Source of the DNA: an uncultured Candidatus Saccharibacteria bacterium
GTDB taxonomy: Bacteria > Patescibacteriota > Saccharimonadia > Saccharimonadales > Saccharimonadaceae
Length of the DNA: 64,000 nt
Direction: 5' to 3'
Assembly: GCA_938042065.1 (NCBI GenBank)
Contig: CALISG010000022.1
Span: 1 to 64,000 of the forward strand
Within the stretch, counting starts at the first letter, position 1, and the number at the start of each line of letters is the position of its first letter. The translations under genes were made by a program, and so were the position numbers. Below the pieces are notes generated by a model, which made no database searches, was not told the DNA's origin, and worked only from the letters and a program-made list of their open reading frames with translations. Of the stretch, positions 24,937-32,882 are shown piece after piece.

Positions 24937-26109
24937 ATGAAACTATCAATTAAGAACCTGGCGATTGTCGGCGCGGTTATAGCTGCTATCGCTGGTGGAA
25001 TCTGGTTGGCTAAGCCATCAGAAGCATCTGTCTGTGACGGATGGATTAACGTGATTACTTGCGGTACGCCAAGTCATCAAGACCTTAAAAATGTTTACTA
25101 CGGACGCAACGACATCAAAGCGCTTTATCAGTGGAACAACATAAATGATGCCATGATTGAAGGCAAAGGCATGAAAAACGGTACCGTTTACAAGGATGGC
25201 CGGATCGTTGTCGACGGCCAAGTCGTAGCAACTAACGCCAAGACCGTTCAGCGTAATACGCGCTACCCAGGCTCGTCATACGGCCGCGAGACGGTTGGCG
25301 GACATTCGTTCTACAAGTTTACGACTCAGAACAGCTTTGTCTACAATCAGTTTGACGCTTTCGTCTGGTTCGATGAAAACGGCAAGTTTATCGCAGCCAT
25401 TATCAAGGATTGCGGTAACCCAGTCTGGGGTGATGCAACCTGGAAACCGAAAGACATCCAAGTCTGTGATCTTACCAGCAAGAAAATCATCACCATCAAA
25501 GAGACCGAGTTCAACAGCAGTAAACATTCCAAAGATATCAACGATTGTAAAGAAATCAAGGTCTGCGACCTGACTAGCAAGCAAATCGTAACTATCAAGG
25601 AAAAAGAGTTCAATAGCAAGAAGCACTCGAAAGACATTAACGACTGTAAGGAAATCCAAGTCTGCGACCTCTCGACTGATACGATTATCACTATCAAAGA
25701 GAAAGAATTTGACAGCAAGAAGCACTCTAAGAATTTCGCTGACTGTAATAAGGTAAAGGTTTGCGAACTCGAAACTGGCAACATTATCACCATCAAAGAA
25801 ACCGAATTTGATAGTAAGAAGCATTCTAAGAATGAAGCTGACTGCGACAAGGTGAAAGTTTGCCGCATCGCTGACAAGAAAATCGTCGAAGTTACCCGCA
25901 AAGAGTCGAGCGACAGCCAGTACACCACTGACATGAGCAAATGTGAAGAAACTCCAGCGACTCCACCGGAAACTCCAAAAACGCCAACCCCATCAAATCC
26001 AGTTGAATTGCCAAAGACTGGTACCGGCGAAGTAGTCGCCTCGGTGGTCGGCCTCGGCGGTTTAACCGCAGCAGCCAGCGCTTACATCGCTAGCCGCAAA
26101 CGCCTCTAG
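24937..26109 (+). CDS. LPxTG-anchored repeat surface protein
   Basis: A 390-residue exported protein. It has a signal peptide (about 1-31, cleavage near SEAS), a unique N-terminal domain (about 32-173) with two early cysteines, five 33-residue repeats (174-338), a Pro/Thr-rich spacer and a cell-wall sorting signal: LPKTG (358-362), a hydrophobic segment and a SRKRL tail. Every repeat carries two cysteines. It should be handled by the sortase encoded next door and displayed on the cell surface, where it may serve adhesion to a host cell. The start is ATG at 24937 after GGGAGG; an in-frame ATG at 24886 lies within the promoter. No homologue by name is recognised. Confidence 0.88.
   Translation: MKLSIKNLAIVGAVIAAIAGGIWLAKPSEASVCDGWINVITCGTPSHQDLKNVYYGRNDIKALYQWNNINDAMIEGKGMKNGTVYKDGRIVVDGQVVATNAKTVQRNTRYPGSSYGRETVGGHSFYKFTTQNSFVYNQFDAFVWFDENGKFIAAIIKDCGNPVWGDATWKPKDIQVCDLTSKKIITIKETEFNSSKHSKDINDCKEIKVCDLTSKQIVTIKEKEFNSKKHSKDINDCKEIQVCDLSTDTIITIKEKEFDSKKHSKNFADCNKVKVCELETGNIITIKETEFDSKKHSKNEADCDKVKVCRIADKKIVEVTRKESSDSQYTTDMSKCEETPATPPETPKTPTPSNPVELPKTGTGEVVASVVGLGGLTAAASAYIASRKRL
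25456..25950 (+). repeat. Five tandem 99-bp repeats
   Basis: Repeats of exactly 33 codons start at 25456, 25555, 25654, 25753 and 25852. The consensus unit is VCDL...IITIKE.EF.SKKHSK...DC. Copies 1-4 are close; copy 5 has diverged but keeps both cysteines. Confidence 0.92.
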
Positions 26110-26134
26110 CCAATCCCCCCAGCTAGAAAATCCA

Positions 26135-26169
26135 AAATCCGCTCTGAATTTTGTCAGGGCGGATTTTTT
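26135..26169 (+). terminator. Intrinsic terminator of the surface protein gene
   Basis: AAATCCGC (26135-26142) and GCGGATTT (26159-26166) form an 8-bp stem followed by T residues. Confidence 0.75.
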
Positions 26170-26175
26170 GTTGGA

Positions 26176-26967
26176 TTATTTAGAGAGAAGACTGGCGGTG
26201 ATGGCCTCAAGCGGCCGCGACGGATTCCAAATATAATAAACGCTAGCGCGCGTTGCTACCGTGCCGCGCCAGATGCGCATCGGATCGTTCCATGGCATGG
26301 TGGTGACCTCCCCGCTGTGAGCAGTAACGAGCGTGTCTTGATGCAAGGTGGTAATGGTAATTGGGTATGTCACGGTGAATTTGTGCAAAGCTTCGACTAA
26401 CTGCAGCAACTGCATACTGAAAGTCAAAATTTTGGGATAATAAAGCGTGCGAAAAAGTTTTTGCAGCTGCGCGAAACTCAAAATTAACACGGTATTCTGG
26501 CGTGCTGCTAGTGTAGCGAAATCGTTGCGTACTAGATCTACGGCATCGCGGGTGATAACTACTGGGCCTTGATAGTCGCGCAGCAGCTGGCTGTAAACGA
26601 TTGCCGTTTGACTGTTGCGCCCGGCATCGCCTATTAGCAGTAAACCGTCGCTCCATGCGCTAAGCGCTTGCAGCTCAATGATAGACTCTTGAGCTAAGCC
26701 GCCGCTAGGATTGCTAGGCGCGTAAGTGACGCCAGCCATGGTGCGTGGTAAGGTGTTTTTGAGGACATCCGGCAGCAAGGCGCGGGCTTCCCCTACTCCG
26801 CTAGCGAGCGCTGTTGAGTAGGCCTCGGCGACACCAGCAAAACCTAGCTTGTTGCCGCCGATAATACCGAGCTTTCCCGCGCGCGAACGCTGCTCGGGCT
26901 TATTCCATTCGATATCGGGAAAGAGCGGCTGTTCGGGTGTTTGGTGCTGCCAATATGCTAATTCCAT
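26176..26967 (-). CDS. Ribokinase-fold protein, NAD(P)H-hydrate dehydratase-like
   Basis: A 263-residue protein whose first half resembles the NnrD/YjeF C-terminal family: GKLGIIGGNKLGFAGVAEA (about 31-50), a SGVGEARALLPD stretch, LLIGDAGRN and PVVITRDAVDL. NnrD repairs hydrated NAD(P)H using ADP. The canonical C-terminal GTGDxLAG motif is not visible, so activity may differ. The start is ATG at 26967, exactly 6 nt downstream of TACAAT; an in-frame start at 27078 would run through the divergent promoter. Assignment to the fold is reasonable, the reaction is uncertain. Confidence 0.5.
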   Translation of the reverse strand: MELAYWQHQTPEQPLFPDIEWNKPEQRSRAGKLGIIGGNKLGFAGVAEAYSTALASGVGEARALLPDVLKNTLPRTMAGVTYAPSNPSGGLAQESIIELQALSAWSDGLLLIGDAGRNSQTAIVYSQLLRDYQGPVVITRDAVDLVRNDFATLAARQNTVLILSFAQLQKLFRTLYYPKILTFSMQLLQLVEALHKFTVTYPITITTLHQDTLVTAHSGEVTTMPWNDPMRIWRGTVATRASVYYIWNPSRPLEAITASLLSK

Positions 26968-27048
26968 GAATGTATTGTAGCGCGAAAAGTGCGGACATAC
27001 CAGCTCAAGCGCTTGCCGCAGCCGCCGGGCTAGCGTACAATTTAGGCT

Positions 27049-27420
27049 ATGGAAAAACACATCGCCGAGCACTATCAAACTATATCTCAGCGCCTAGCGG
27101 CGGCCAAGTCGCAAACTGATCTGGCAGAATTGGCGCGCTATCACCGCACGCGCGTGCAAGAATTTCAGCACGAGCGGCTGATTCACTTGTTGGTGACATT
27201 TTTCTTCGCCGGGCTATTTTTAGCGTCCCTGGCGGCATTTTTGGCAACCGCGGCGATGGGGTTGGCGATGAACTGTTTACTGGGACTATTGGCGCTAATT
27301 TTGTTTGTGCTAGAGTTAGCTTATATTCGTCATTATTACCAACTAGAGAACGGCGTGCAGCGGCTGTACGAGTTAACGGTAGCGATCGAAGAAAAACGTT
27401 TTGCCAAAGACTGGGCTTAA
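27049..27420 (+). CDS. Small membrane protein
   Basis: A 123-residue protein with a charged helical N terminus (1-44) and two membrane segments (about 45-67 and 70-92), then a soluble tail. Unrecognised. TACAAT ends 7 nt before the ATG, a leaderless arrangement. It is divergent from the NnrD-like gene, 81 nt away, and its stop abuts the end of the convergent 416-residue gene. Confidence 0.6.
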   Translation: MEKHIAEHYQTISQRLAAAKSQTDLAELARYHRTRVQEFQHERLIHLLVTFFFAGLFLASLAAFLATAAMGLAMNCLLGLLALILFVLELAYIRHYYQLENGVQRLYELTVAIEEKRFAKDWA

Positions 27421-28671
27421 TCAAGCTGGCGAGTCAGTTGCATTTGCTTGCCGGACGATTTTTTCGATAATATACCTATCTCTTGGCTCGAAATCGTATT
27501 CTTTTACAGTTGCAATGCCGTTTTTGATAGCGATATCTGGCAGCGTAACGCGCCCTTCTGGATAGCCGCGGACTTTGTCTTGATCGATTCTAAATGCGCC
27601 TTGATTATTCTTTGCGGCTATTAGTTTAACGGCTTGAGCGAAAATATCGATGTGCGACGGCTCGAATCTGCTGAACAAGTTGTTGAATTTAACTTCGCCT
27701 AGGATTTCGTCTGATTCTTTATCAATGCCGAACCCTAATTCTCCAATCTCGAATAAGATAGGTTCGAATATGTCGATGTTTTCCATCAAGTAGCGGTTAT
27801 TGCTGAGTATTCTGCCATCGGCATAGACTTTAGTTGTATCTCCGCCGCTTCTGGTTATATTCCAAGTATAGACAAGTTTGTCATATGAGCCGATAGACGT
27901 GTTGCTTGGCAACGATGATTTGATTTCGTTAAGATTGGCGGCATTCATCTCAACTTTGCAGTCAAGGTAATGATAATATAGAGTACGCTGTCCGTTCGCT
28001 GTTTTGTTTTTCTCTGATTTCTCTAGTACTCTAGCTGAAATTTTGGCTTTGAAATTAGACTCTTTAAGCTTATCGAATAGCGCCGGGAGTTTTTCGGGAA
28101 TTTTGTAAAACACGTTAGCTTCCGAGTCGGTGTTGATTGCGCCGTCGCCCTGCTTCTGAGTTATTGCAATGAAGTTTTGTTGCGGCCATTCTCGGATCGG
28201 CGAGATAACGTCGGCGATTTTCTTTACTGCGATGACAGTTTGATCTTTAGGGTAATCCGGCTGAAGCGTTATTTTGTAAGTACCTTTTTTGTTGCCAAAA
28301 AAGTCCTCTACGATGTCTGATAATTTGAGGTCGACTTTCTCTACGCCCGGTATTTGGCGTATTTGTTCAGCGCAATCATTTAGTTGTCCGAAAGAGCTTA
28401 CTGGATTTTGCGAAAATGTTTCGGATAGCCCGTAAATGACGCCAATAGATATTAGTATTACGAATAGTATTGCGAGTGGCGAAACGATCAAAGCAATCGT
28501 TAGGAGTATTTTGTTTGGTTTCTGCGAAGAATACTGCTGATATTGCGGCTGTGGTGAAGCGTATTGAGGTTGGTTTTGCGGCGGATACTGCTGCGGGTAT
28601 TGTTGATATTGCGGTTGCTGCGGATATTGCGTTTGTTGAAGTGGTTGCTGCGAGTTATTTTCTGGAGACAT
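27421..28671 (-). CDS. Membrane protein with Gln/Pro/Tyr-rich N terminus
   Basis: A 416-residue protein. Residues 1-52 are a low-complexity Q/P/Y repeat region (PQYQQY units), one membrane segment lies at about 54-80, and the rest (85-416) is a predicted extracellular domain of alternating strands and helices that I do not recognise. Such Q/P/Y tails are cytoplasmic and can drive clustering. AAGG precedes the ATG. It ends exactly where the opposite gene ends (27420/27421). Confidence 0.6.
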   Translation of the reverse strand: MSPENNSQQPLQQTQYPQQPQYQQYPQQYPPQNQPQYASPQPQYQQYSSQKPNKILLTIALIVSPLAILFVILISIGVIYGLSETFSQNPVSSFGQLNDCAEQIRQIPGVEKVDLKLSDIVEDFFGNKKGTYKITLQPDYPKDQTVIAVKKIADVISPIREWPQQNFIAITQKQGDGAINTDSEANVFYKIPEKLPALFDKLKESNFKAKISARVLEKSEKNKTANGQRTLYYHYLDCKVEMNAANLNEIKSSLPSNTSIGSYDKLVYTWNITRSGGDTTKVYADGRILSNNRYLMENIDIFEPILFEIGELGFGIDKESDEILGEVKFNNLFSRFEPSHIDIFAQAVKLIAAKNNQGAFRIDQDKVRGYPEGRVTLPDIAIKNGIATVKEYDFEPRDRYIIEKIVRQANATDSPA

Positions 28672-28687
28672 AAGACTACCTTACTAT

Positions 28688-29485
28688 TTATATTATTTCA
28701 ATGCTCACTGGGCAGTGATCGCTGCCCATTTGTTCGGCGTGAATCTGCGGGTTGGTGACGCGCCCGGCGATTTCACGCGATGCCAGCCAATAGTCGATCC
28801 GCCAGCCGACATTGCGCGCCCGGGCGTTGGCCCAGTGTGTCCACCAGGTATACGCCCCGGTCTTCTCAGGAAATGCCGCCCGGAAGGTATCGACAAATCC
28901 AGCGTCCAGAAAATTCTGAAAGCCTTCCCGCTCCTCGTCGGTAAAACCGTGCTTGCCGACATTAGGCTTAGGATTTGCCAGGTCAATTTCTGCATGCGCC
29001 ACGTTCATATCGCCGCAGTATAGCACTGGCTTGACTAGCTCCAATTCCTCCAGATAGGCCAGCACTGCCGGATCCCATTGTTCATGACGCAGACTCAGCC
29101 GGCTCAAATCCCCTTTCGAATTTGGCGTATAACACGTTACCACCCAGAAATCGTCGAATTCGGCAGTGATGATGCGCCCCTCGTCGGCGGGATCGCCATA
29201 CTGATCGCCGGTCAGATTGAACCGCTCAATGATATCCGGCGGCAATCCGTCGCGCCAATGCAGCGGCCGGATTTTCGAGAAAATCGCCGTGCCGGAATAG
29301 CCCTTTTTGGCCGCTGAATAGAAATGCTCGTGGTACTCTGGCAGATCAATTTCTACCTGGTCGCGGGCAGCCTTGGTTTCTTGCAGGCATAAGATATCCG
29401 GATCGTAGGTTTGCAGGAAGCTGGCAAACTCACCCTTGTTGATGACGGCACGGATACCATTGACGTTCCAAGAGAATAGCTTCAT
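28688..29485 (-). CDS. xth: Exodeoxyribonuclease III
   Basis: A 265-residue AP endonuclease/3'-5' exonuclease of base-excision repair. The fold begins at once with MKLFSWNVNGIRA; metal ligand Glu in CLQETKA, the GDMNVAH motif, and the C-terminal GSDHCPV histidine are present. The start is ATG at 29485, 6 nt after TATAAT (29492-29497), so the mRNA should be leaderless; the frame stays open about 80 codons further upstream but that part is out of family and precedes the promoter. Confidence 0.96.
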   Translation of the reverse strand: MKLFSWNVNGIRAVINKGEFASFLQTYDPDILCLQETKAARDQVEIDLPEYHEHFYSAAKKGYSGTAIFSKIRPLHWRDGLPPDIIERFNLTGDQYGDPADEGRIITAEFDDFWVVTCYTPNSKGDLSRLSLRHEQWDPAVLAYLEELELVKPVLYCGDMNVAHAEIDLANPKPNVGKHGFTDEEREGFQNFLDAGFVDTFRAAFPEKTGAYTWWTHWANARARNVGWRIDYWLASREIAGRVTNPQIHAEQMGSDHCPVSIEII

Positions 29486-29643
29486 GTAGTTATTATAACG
29501 TAAAATCATCGTGGTGGGGTTACCAAAGACGATTCGCTTTTGATATATAATAAAAATAGGACTTAGATATGTCCTAGCTCTTGTCGGAAGTATCCCGGGG
29601 CGGGTTGTTGTACTATTATAAATACTTTTATTAGTGCAATTGC

Positions 29644-29671
29644 CTGCTCTGGGATGTGCATGCCCAGGCAG
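29644..29671 (+). promoter_or_regulatory. Hairpin abutting the RBS of the 70-residue gene
   Basis: CTGC-T-CTGGG and CCCAG-GCAG pair around a 9-nt loop, ending at the first base of GAGGAGGG. A separate inverted repeat TAGGAC/GTCCTA lies upstream at about 29556-29576. Both are in the 5' leader and may control translation. Confidence 0.35.
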
Positions 29672-29684
29672 AGGAGGGACGGCC

Positions 29685-29897
29685 ATGTTTGAGGCGGTAT
29701 TTGTTGCTATTGTGATCGGGATCGGGATCGCCATAGTAATAGTATGGTCGATAGTTGATCATGTAAGGGGCGATGACTCCCCCTTCTTTGTGGTGGAGTC
29801 GCGTCAGGTTGTCCGCCCACCTGAGGCGGACGCCCTCTACGATGGCATCTATGATTCTTTCGTAGAAAAGGACAATGAGGGCGACGACCGGCGATAG
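29685..29897 (+). CDS. Small single-pass membrane protein
   Basis: A 70-residue protein with one membrane segment (about 4-25, Ile/Val/Gly-rich) and an acidic cytoplasmic tail. Unrecognised. The GAGGAGGG site 6 nt before the ATG is one of the strongest in the window. A possible -10 TATAAT at 29546-29551 gives a 5' leader of about 130 nt with two hairpins. It is followed by a terminator-like hairpin and stands alone. Confidence 0.5.
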   Translation: MFEAVFVAIVIGIGIAIVIVWSIVDHVRGDDSPFFVVESRQVVRPPEADALYDGIYDSFVEKDNEGDDRR

Positions 29898-29910
29898 CAC
29901 TGCGGCGTTA

Positions 29911-29955
29911 GGCGGCGAGACACCCTTGTCTTGCTGTCTAGCGCCGCCTTCTCAT
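29911..29955 (+). terminator. Probable terminator
   Basis: GGCGGCG (29911-29917) pairs with CGCCGCC (29942-29948), with a GAGACA/TTGTCT element inside the loop, followed by a broken pyrimidine tract TTCTCATTCT. Confidence 0.45.
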
Positions 29956-30023
29956 TCTGAAACAGTTTGTCTTATCATCTATGAAAACGTGCAGCCTGCT
30001 GGCGGGTGTGCTAAGATTTATGT

Positions 30024-31193
30024 ATGAAGGTTCTGATAGTAAGCGAAGTATATCGGCCTGGTGTTGGAGGCGTGCAGACAGCGCTGGATACTCTGATTGC
30101 TGGTCTGAAGGAGGCTGGCGACGAGGTGACGGTGTTAACTGGCTCGCCAGACGGTTTGTTTAGCCATTTCACAGAGGTAGATGAAATAAACGGTGCGAAA
30201 GTATTGCGGTTGCCAGCGGTAAAATGGATTGCTAATCGCGACAACAACCGGGTGGCATTCTTGCCAAAAAGATTCGTGCGGCGATACTTTCGACAGAACC
30301 AGCCTGATATCATTCATCTGATGACGCCGATTTCATGGCTGCACAAAGCGGTCGTCCAGCAAGCTAGCCGGCGGCAGATTCCGATCGTCACGACTAATCA
30401 CACCATGGCGCTGAATCTCGTGATGAATGCCAAAAACAAAACTATTGCCTGCTGGTTTGTCCGGATAGTCGAGGGCAAAATGTGCAAGCTAGTCAATCAA
30501 ACCGCTTATATGACGGCGCCGACGCGCGCGGCATTAGCGACTACGCCAGCGATTCATATACCAACGAAAGCAGTTTCTAACGGTGTCAATGCGGTATTCT
30601 ATACACCAGGTAAGGCTGACGAGAAGCTTTTGCAGCGTTTTGCGATTGATGCGTTGCGGCCGGTGGTGGCCTATGTTGGGCGGCTTGACGGCGAGAAGCG
30701 GATTGACTTGCTGATTGCCGCGATGGAACGCTTGAAAACTGATGCGCAGTTGGTGATTATTGGCAAAGGTTTAATAGAAAAGCAACTGCGAAGTCAAGCA
30801 GCTAGTCTGGGTGATCGCTGTATTTTTACTGGTTTTGTTAGCGACGAGGAAAAGCGTGCTTTATTGCGGCGAGCAGATATACTCGCGATGGCTAGTCCTG
30901 CCGAGCTGCAATGTATTGCGGCGCTAGAAGCGCTGGCTTGCGGTACGCCAGTGGTGGTGTCTGATCAGGTTGCTCTGCCCGAGCTATTGGACGGCGGCAA
31001 GAATGGAGCCAGCTTTCATTATCCAGATGTGAGCGATCTAGCACACAAAATCGATGAACTGCTAAATGATGAGCCGCGCCGGCGCCAGATGGGCCGGGAC
31101 GCTCGCCAGTGGATTATTGATAACCATACTTATGAACGCACCGTTGATCAGTACCGCGAACTGTATGCCGAAATCGTTAAAACTTACTCGTAG
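30024..31193 (+). CDS. Glycosyltransferase family 4
   Basis: A 389-residue GT-B retaining glycosyltransferase. The N-terminal acceptor domain opens with PGVGGVQTALDTL; the C-terminal nucleotide-sugar domain has VAYVGRLDGEKRIDLLI and the EX7E-type motif in SPAELQCIAALEALACGTPVV. It resembles PimB/MgtA-type mannosyl- or glucosyltransferases that build membrane glycolipids. TAAGAT ends 6 nt before the ATG, so the mRNA may be leaderless. It is near a GT2 and a second GT4, so the trio likely builds an envelope glycolipid or polysaccharide. Sugar and acceptor are unknown. Confidence 0.88.
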   Translation: MKVLIVSEVYRPGVGGVQTALDTLIAGLKEAGDEVTVLTGSPDGLFSHFTEVDEINGAKVLRLPAVKWIANRDNNRVAFLPKRFVRRYFRQNQPDIIHLMTPISWLHKAVVQQASRRQIPIVTTNHTMALNLVMNAKNKTIACWFVRIVEGKMCKLVNQTAYMTAPTRAALATTPAIHIPTKAVSNGVNAVFYTPGKADEKLLQRFAIDALRPVVAYVGRLDGEKRIDLLIAAMERLKTDAQLVIIGKGLIEKQLRSQAASLGDRCIFTGFVSDEEKRALLRRADILAMASPAELQCIAALEALACGTPVVVSDQVALPELLDGGKNGASFHYPDVSDLAHKIDELLNDEPRRRQMGRDARQWIIDNHTYERTVDQYRELYAEIVKTYS

Positions 31194-31236
31194 GCTTGTA
31201 ATGTAAATTGTGGATAGAATAGATAGTTAGACGAGC

Positions 31237-31971
31237 TTATTTTGTTGTCTTTTTCTGTTTGCCGCCCATTTCGTATTCGTAAATGCGCTTCGTGACGCGC
31301 AGTCCGTGCGTGTAGCGGTAGAGTTCGCCGTATATTCCTTTGAATACTTGACGCAGCGAATTATTCTGATAGCGGCGGTCTAAGGTACGGTAGGTTATCT
31401 TGATGATGCCAGTTTTGTATTTCGCTCGTTTTGCCTTGAGTATGAAATCATAATCCTCCATGATGTAAAGGGATGTGTCAAAGCCATTTAATGCATCAAA
31501 AACTTCGCGCGTGGCATACAAGCAGCCAAAGCCGATCGGCCACGGCGTGTGCTGCATTAGGCGCGCATAGGCATTCATTAAGTAGGCTCCAGCTCGAATA
31601 CCGAATTTGTTTGACTGCATCCTCTGAATGAAGCTGCCTGCCTGGAGGCGTTTTTTGTTGATTTGCTTTTCGAATTTTTGCAAAAAATATTCTGGGAAAA
31701 TTAAATCGGCGTCAGCGAAGATGATCATATCGCCTGTTGCCTTGCTGGCGCCATGGTTGCGAGCGTGTGCGGGACCTTTTTGCGTCGTGGCGGTAGTTTT
31801 TAGCGGCAATTTTTTGGCGTATGTTTTGGCTCGAGCTATGGTGTCGTCGGTGCAATTCGAGTCTACTACGATCACTTCGTCTGCTGGACGCGTTTGTCGG
31901 ACTAGCGAGTCCAAGAGATTCTCGACGACGCCAGCCTCGTTCTTGCAAGGAATAATAATGCTAATTTTCAT
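31237..31971 (-). CDS. Glycosyltransferase family 2
   Basis: A 244-residue GT-A inverting glycosyltransferase. It begins with KISIIIPCKNEAGVVENLL, has VDSNCTDDT for nucleotide binding and the metal-binding DxD as FADADLIFP. There is no C-terminal membrane segment. The start is ATG at 31971, 6 nt after TATACT; the frame remains open upstream but that part overlaps the divergent gene. It is divergent from the hydrolase gene with a shared -10 region. Confidence 0.88.
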   Translation of the reverse strand: MKISIIIPCKNEAGVVENLLDSLVRQTRPADEVIVVDSNCTDDTIARAKTYAKKLPLKTTATTQKGPAHARNHGASKATGDMIIFADADLIFPEYFLQKFEKQINKKRLQAGSFIQRMQSNKFGIRAGAYLMNAYARLMQHTPWPIGFGCLYATREVFDALNGFDTSLYIMEDYDFILKAKRAKYKTGIIKITYRTLDRRYQNNSLRQVFKGIYGELYRYTHGLRVTKRIYEYEMGGKQKKTTK

Positions 31972-31977
31972 AAAACT

Positions 31978-31985
31978 AGTATAAT
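31978..31985. promoter_or_regulatory. Overlapping divergent -10 boxes
   Basis: TATAAT (31980-31985, plus) and TATACT (31978-31983, minus) share the four bases TATA. Each ends 6 nt before its start codon: GTG at 31992 on plus and ATG at 31971 on minus. A TTGGAA at 32002-32007 (minus) could be the -35 of the GT2 promoter. Only one polymerase should be able to occupy the site at a time. Confidence 0.6.
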
Positions 31986-31991
31986 GGTATT

Positions 31992-32822
31992 GTGTCCGAA
32001 ATTCCAACTTTGAGAGAATTATACGATGAATTAGGCTGCCGGGACCAGACGGTCGACGGCGTTTGCTGGCTTGAGTGTAATACTAGCGCCGATAAAACTG
32101 CGATTCTGTTCCACGGCGTGACTGGCGGCAAAATAGACATGATGCCGCTAGCCAAGCGGTACGTTAATTTTGGCTATGCCGTGTACGCGATAGATTTACC
32201 GGGGCATGGCGGCTCGGTGCGCCCGTCCCTGGAAAGCTACGAAGATCTGGGCGATTGGTTTACTAAAGTTCTGGCACAAATCGGCCGAACGCCAGATTTG
32301 ATTGTCAGTAATTCGTTTTCGTCATCGATAATTTATCATGCGCTGCGCACTGGCAGAGTTCCGTCGGCGGCGAAGATTGTTATGGCTTGCCCGACGCCAG
32401 ACACTACTCATCTTGCAAATATGTTGCAAAGGTTGTCTAATAATTTTCCTGAAAAGCCTGGTTGGTACATCTACAACAGCAAGCCTATCCAAAATATTCG
32501 CACTGTGCTTGCGTTGAAAACCCGCCGGCAGGAAGCTTGGCAGTGGCTGCGTGAGTCAGAGAGCTACAAGAAGGATTATTTGACTTTGCGTGATTCTGAA
32601 ATTTTGACTACTATGCTGTACGAGCAAAATCCTTTCGTCGAAGGTGTGCCGCTTGATAGCCAGCGGCGCGTAACGGTGATTCTGGGCGGTAAAGACAATA
32701 TCATTACTTCGAAAACACCTGAAATTATCCGCCAGTTATTGCCTGAAACGCAGATTATCAGCGCCCCGTCAGCTGGCCATATTTTGCAGTTCGAAGCAGT
32801 TGAATCCTATCCGGATAGCTAA
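31992..32822 (+). CDS. Alpha/beta-hydrolase
   Basis: A 276-residue protein of the alpha/beta-hydrolase fold. The oxyanion region is ILFHGVTGGKIDM, the strand-4 motif YAIDLPGHGGS, a serine-rich nucleophile elbow SNSFSSSI in place of the usual GxSxG, and the catalytic His in SAGHILQFE. It may be a lysophospholipase- or esterase-like enzyme. The start is GTG at 31992, 6 nt after TATAAT; no ribosome site is visible, consistent with a leaderless message. The following GT4 gene has its own -10 box and ribosome site. Confidence 0.78.
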   Translation: MSEIPTLRELYDELGCRDQTVDGVCWLECNTSADKTAILFHGVTGGKIDMMPLAKRYVNFGYAVYAIDLPGHGGSVRPSLESYEDLGDWFTKVLAQIGRTPDLIVSNSFSSSIIYHALRTGRVPSAAKIVMACPTPDTTHLANMLQRLSNNFPEKPGWYIYNSKPIQNIRTVLALKTRRQEAWQWLRESESYKKDYLTLRDSEILTTMLYEQNPFVEGVPLDSQRRVTVILGGKDNIITSKTPEIIRQLLPETQIISAPSAGHILQFEAVESYPDS

Positions 32823-32882
32823 AGAGCTGTGCTCTACCTACTTGTCTCTGGGGTTGGCGCGTGTGGTATAATAAGGAGAGTT

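Noticed and set aside
25456..25950. The 99-bp tandem repeats as a CRISPR or other non-coding array
   Set aside because: They are in frame, vary at third positions and encode a regular 33-residue protein repeat; there are no spacers. No CRISPR array was seen anywhere in the window.
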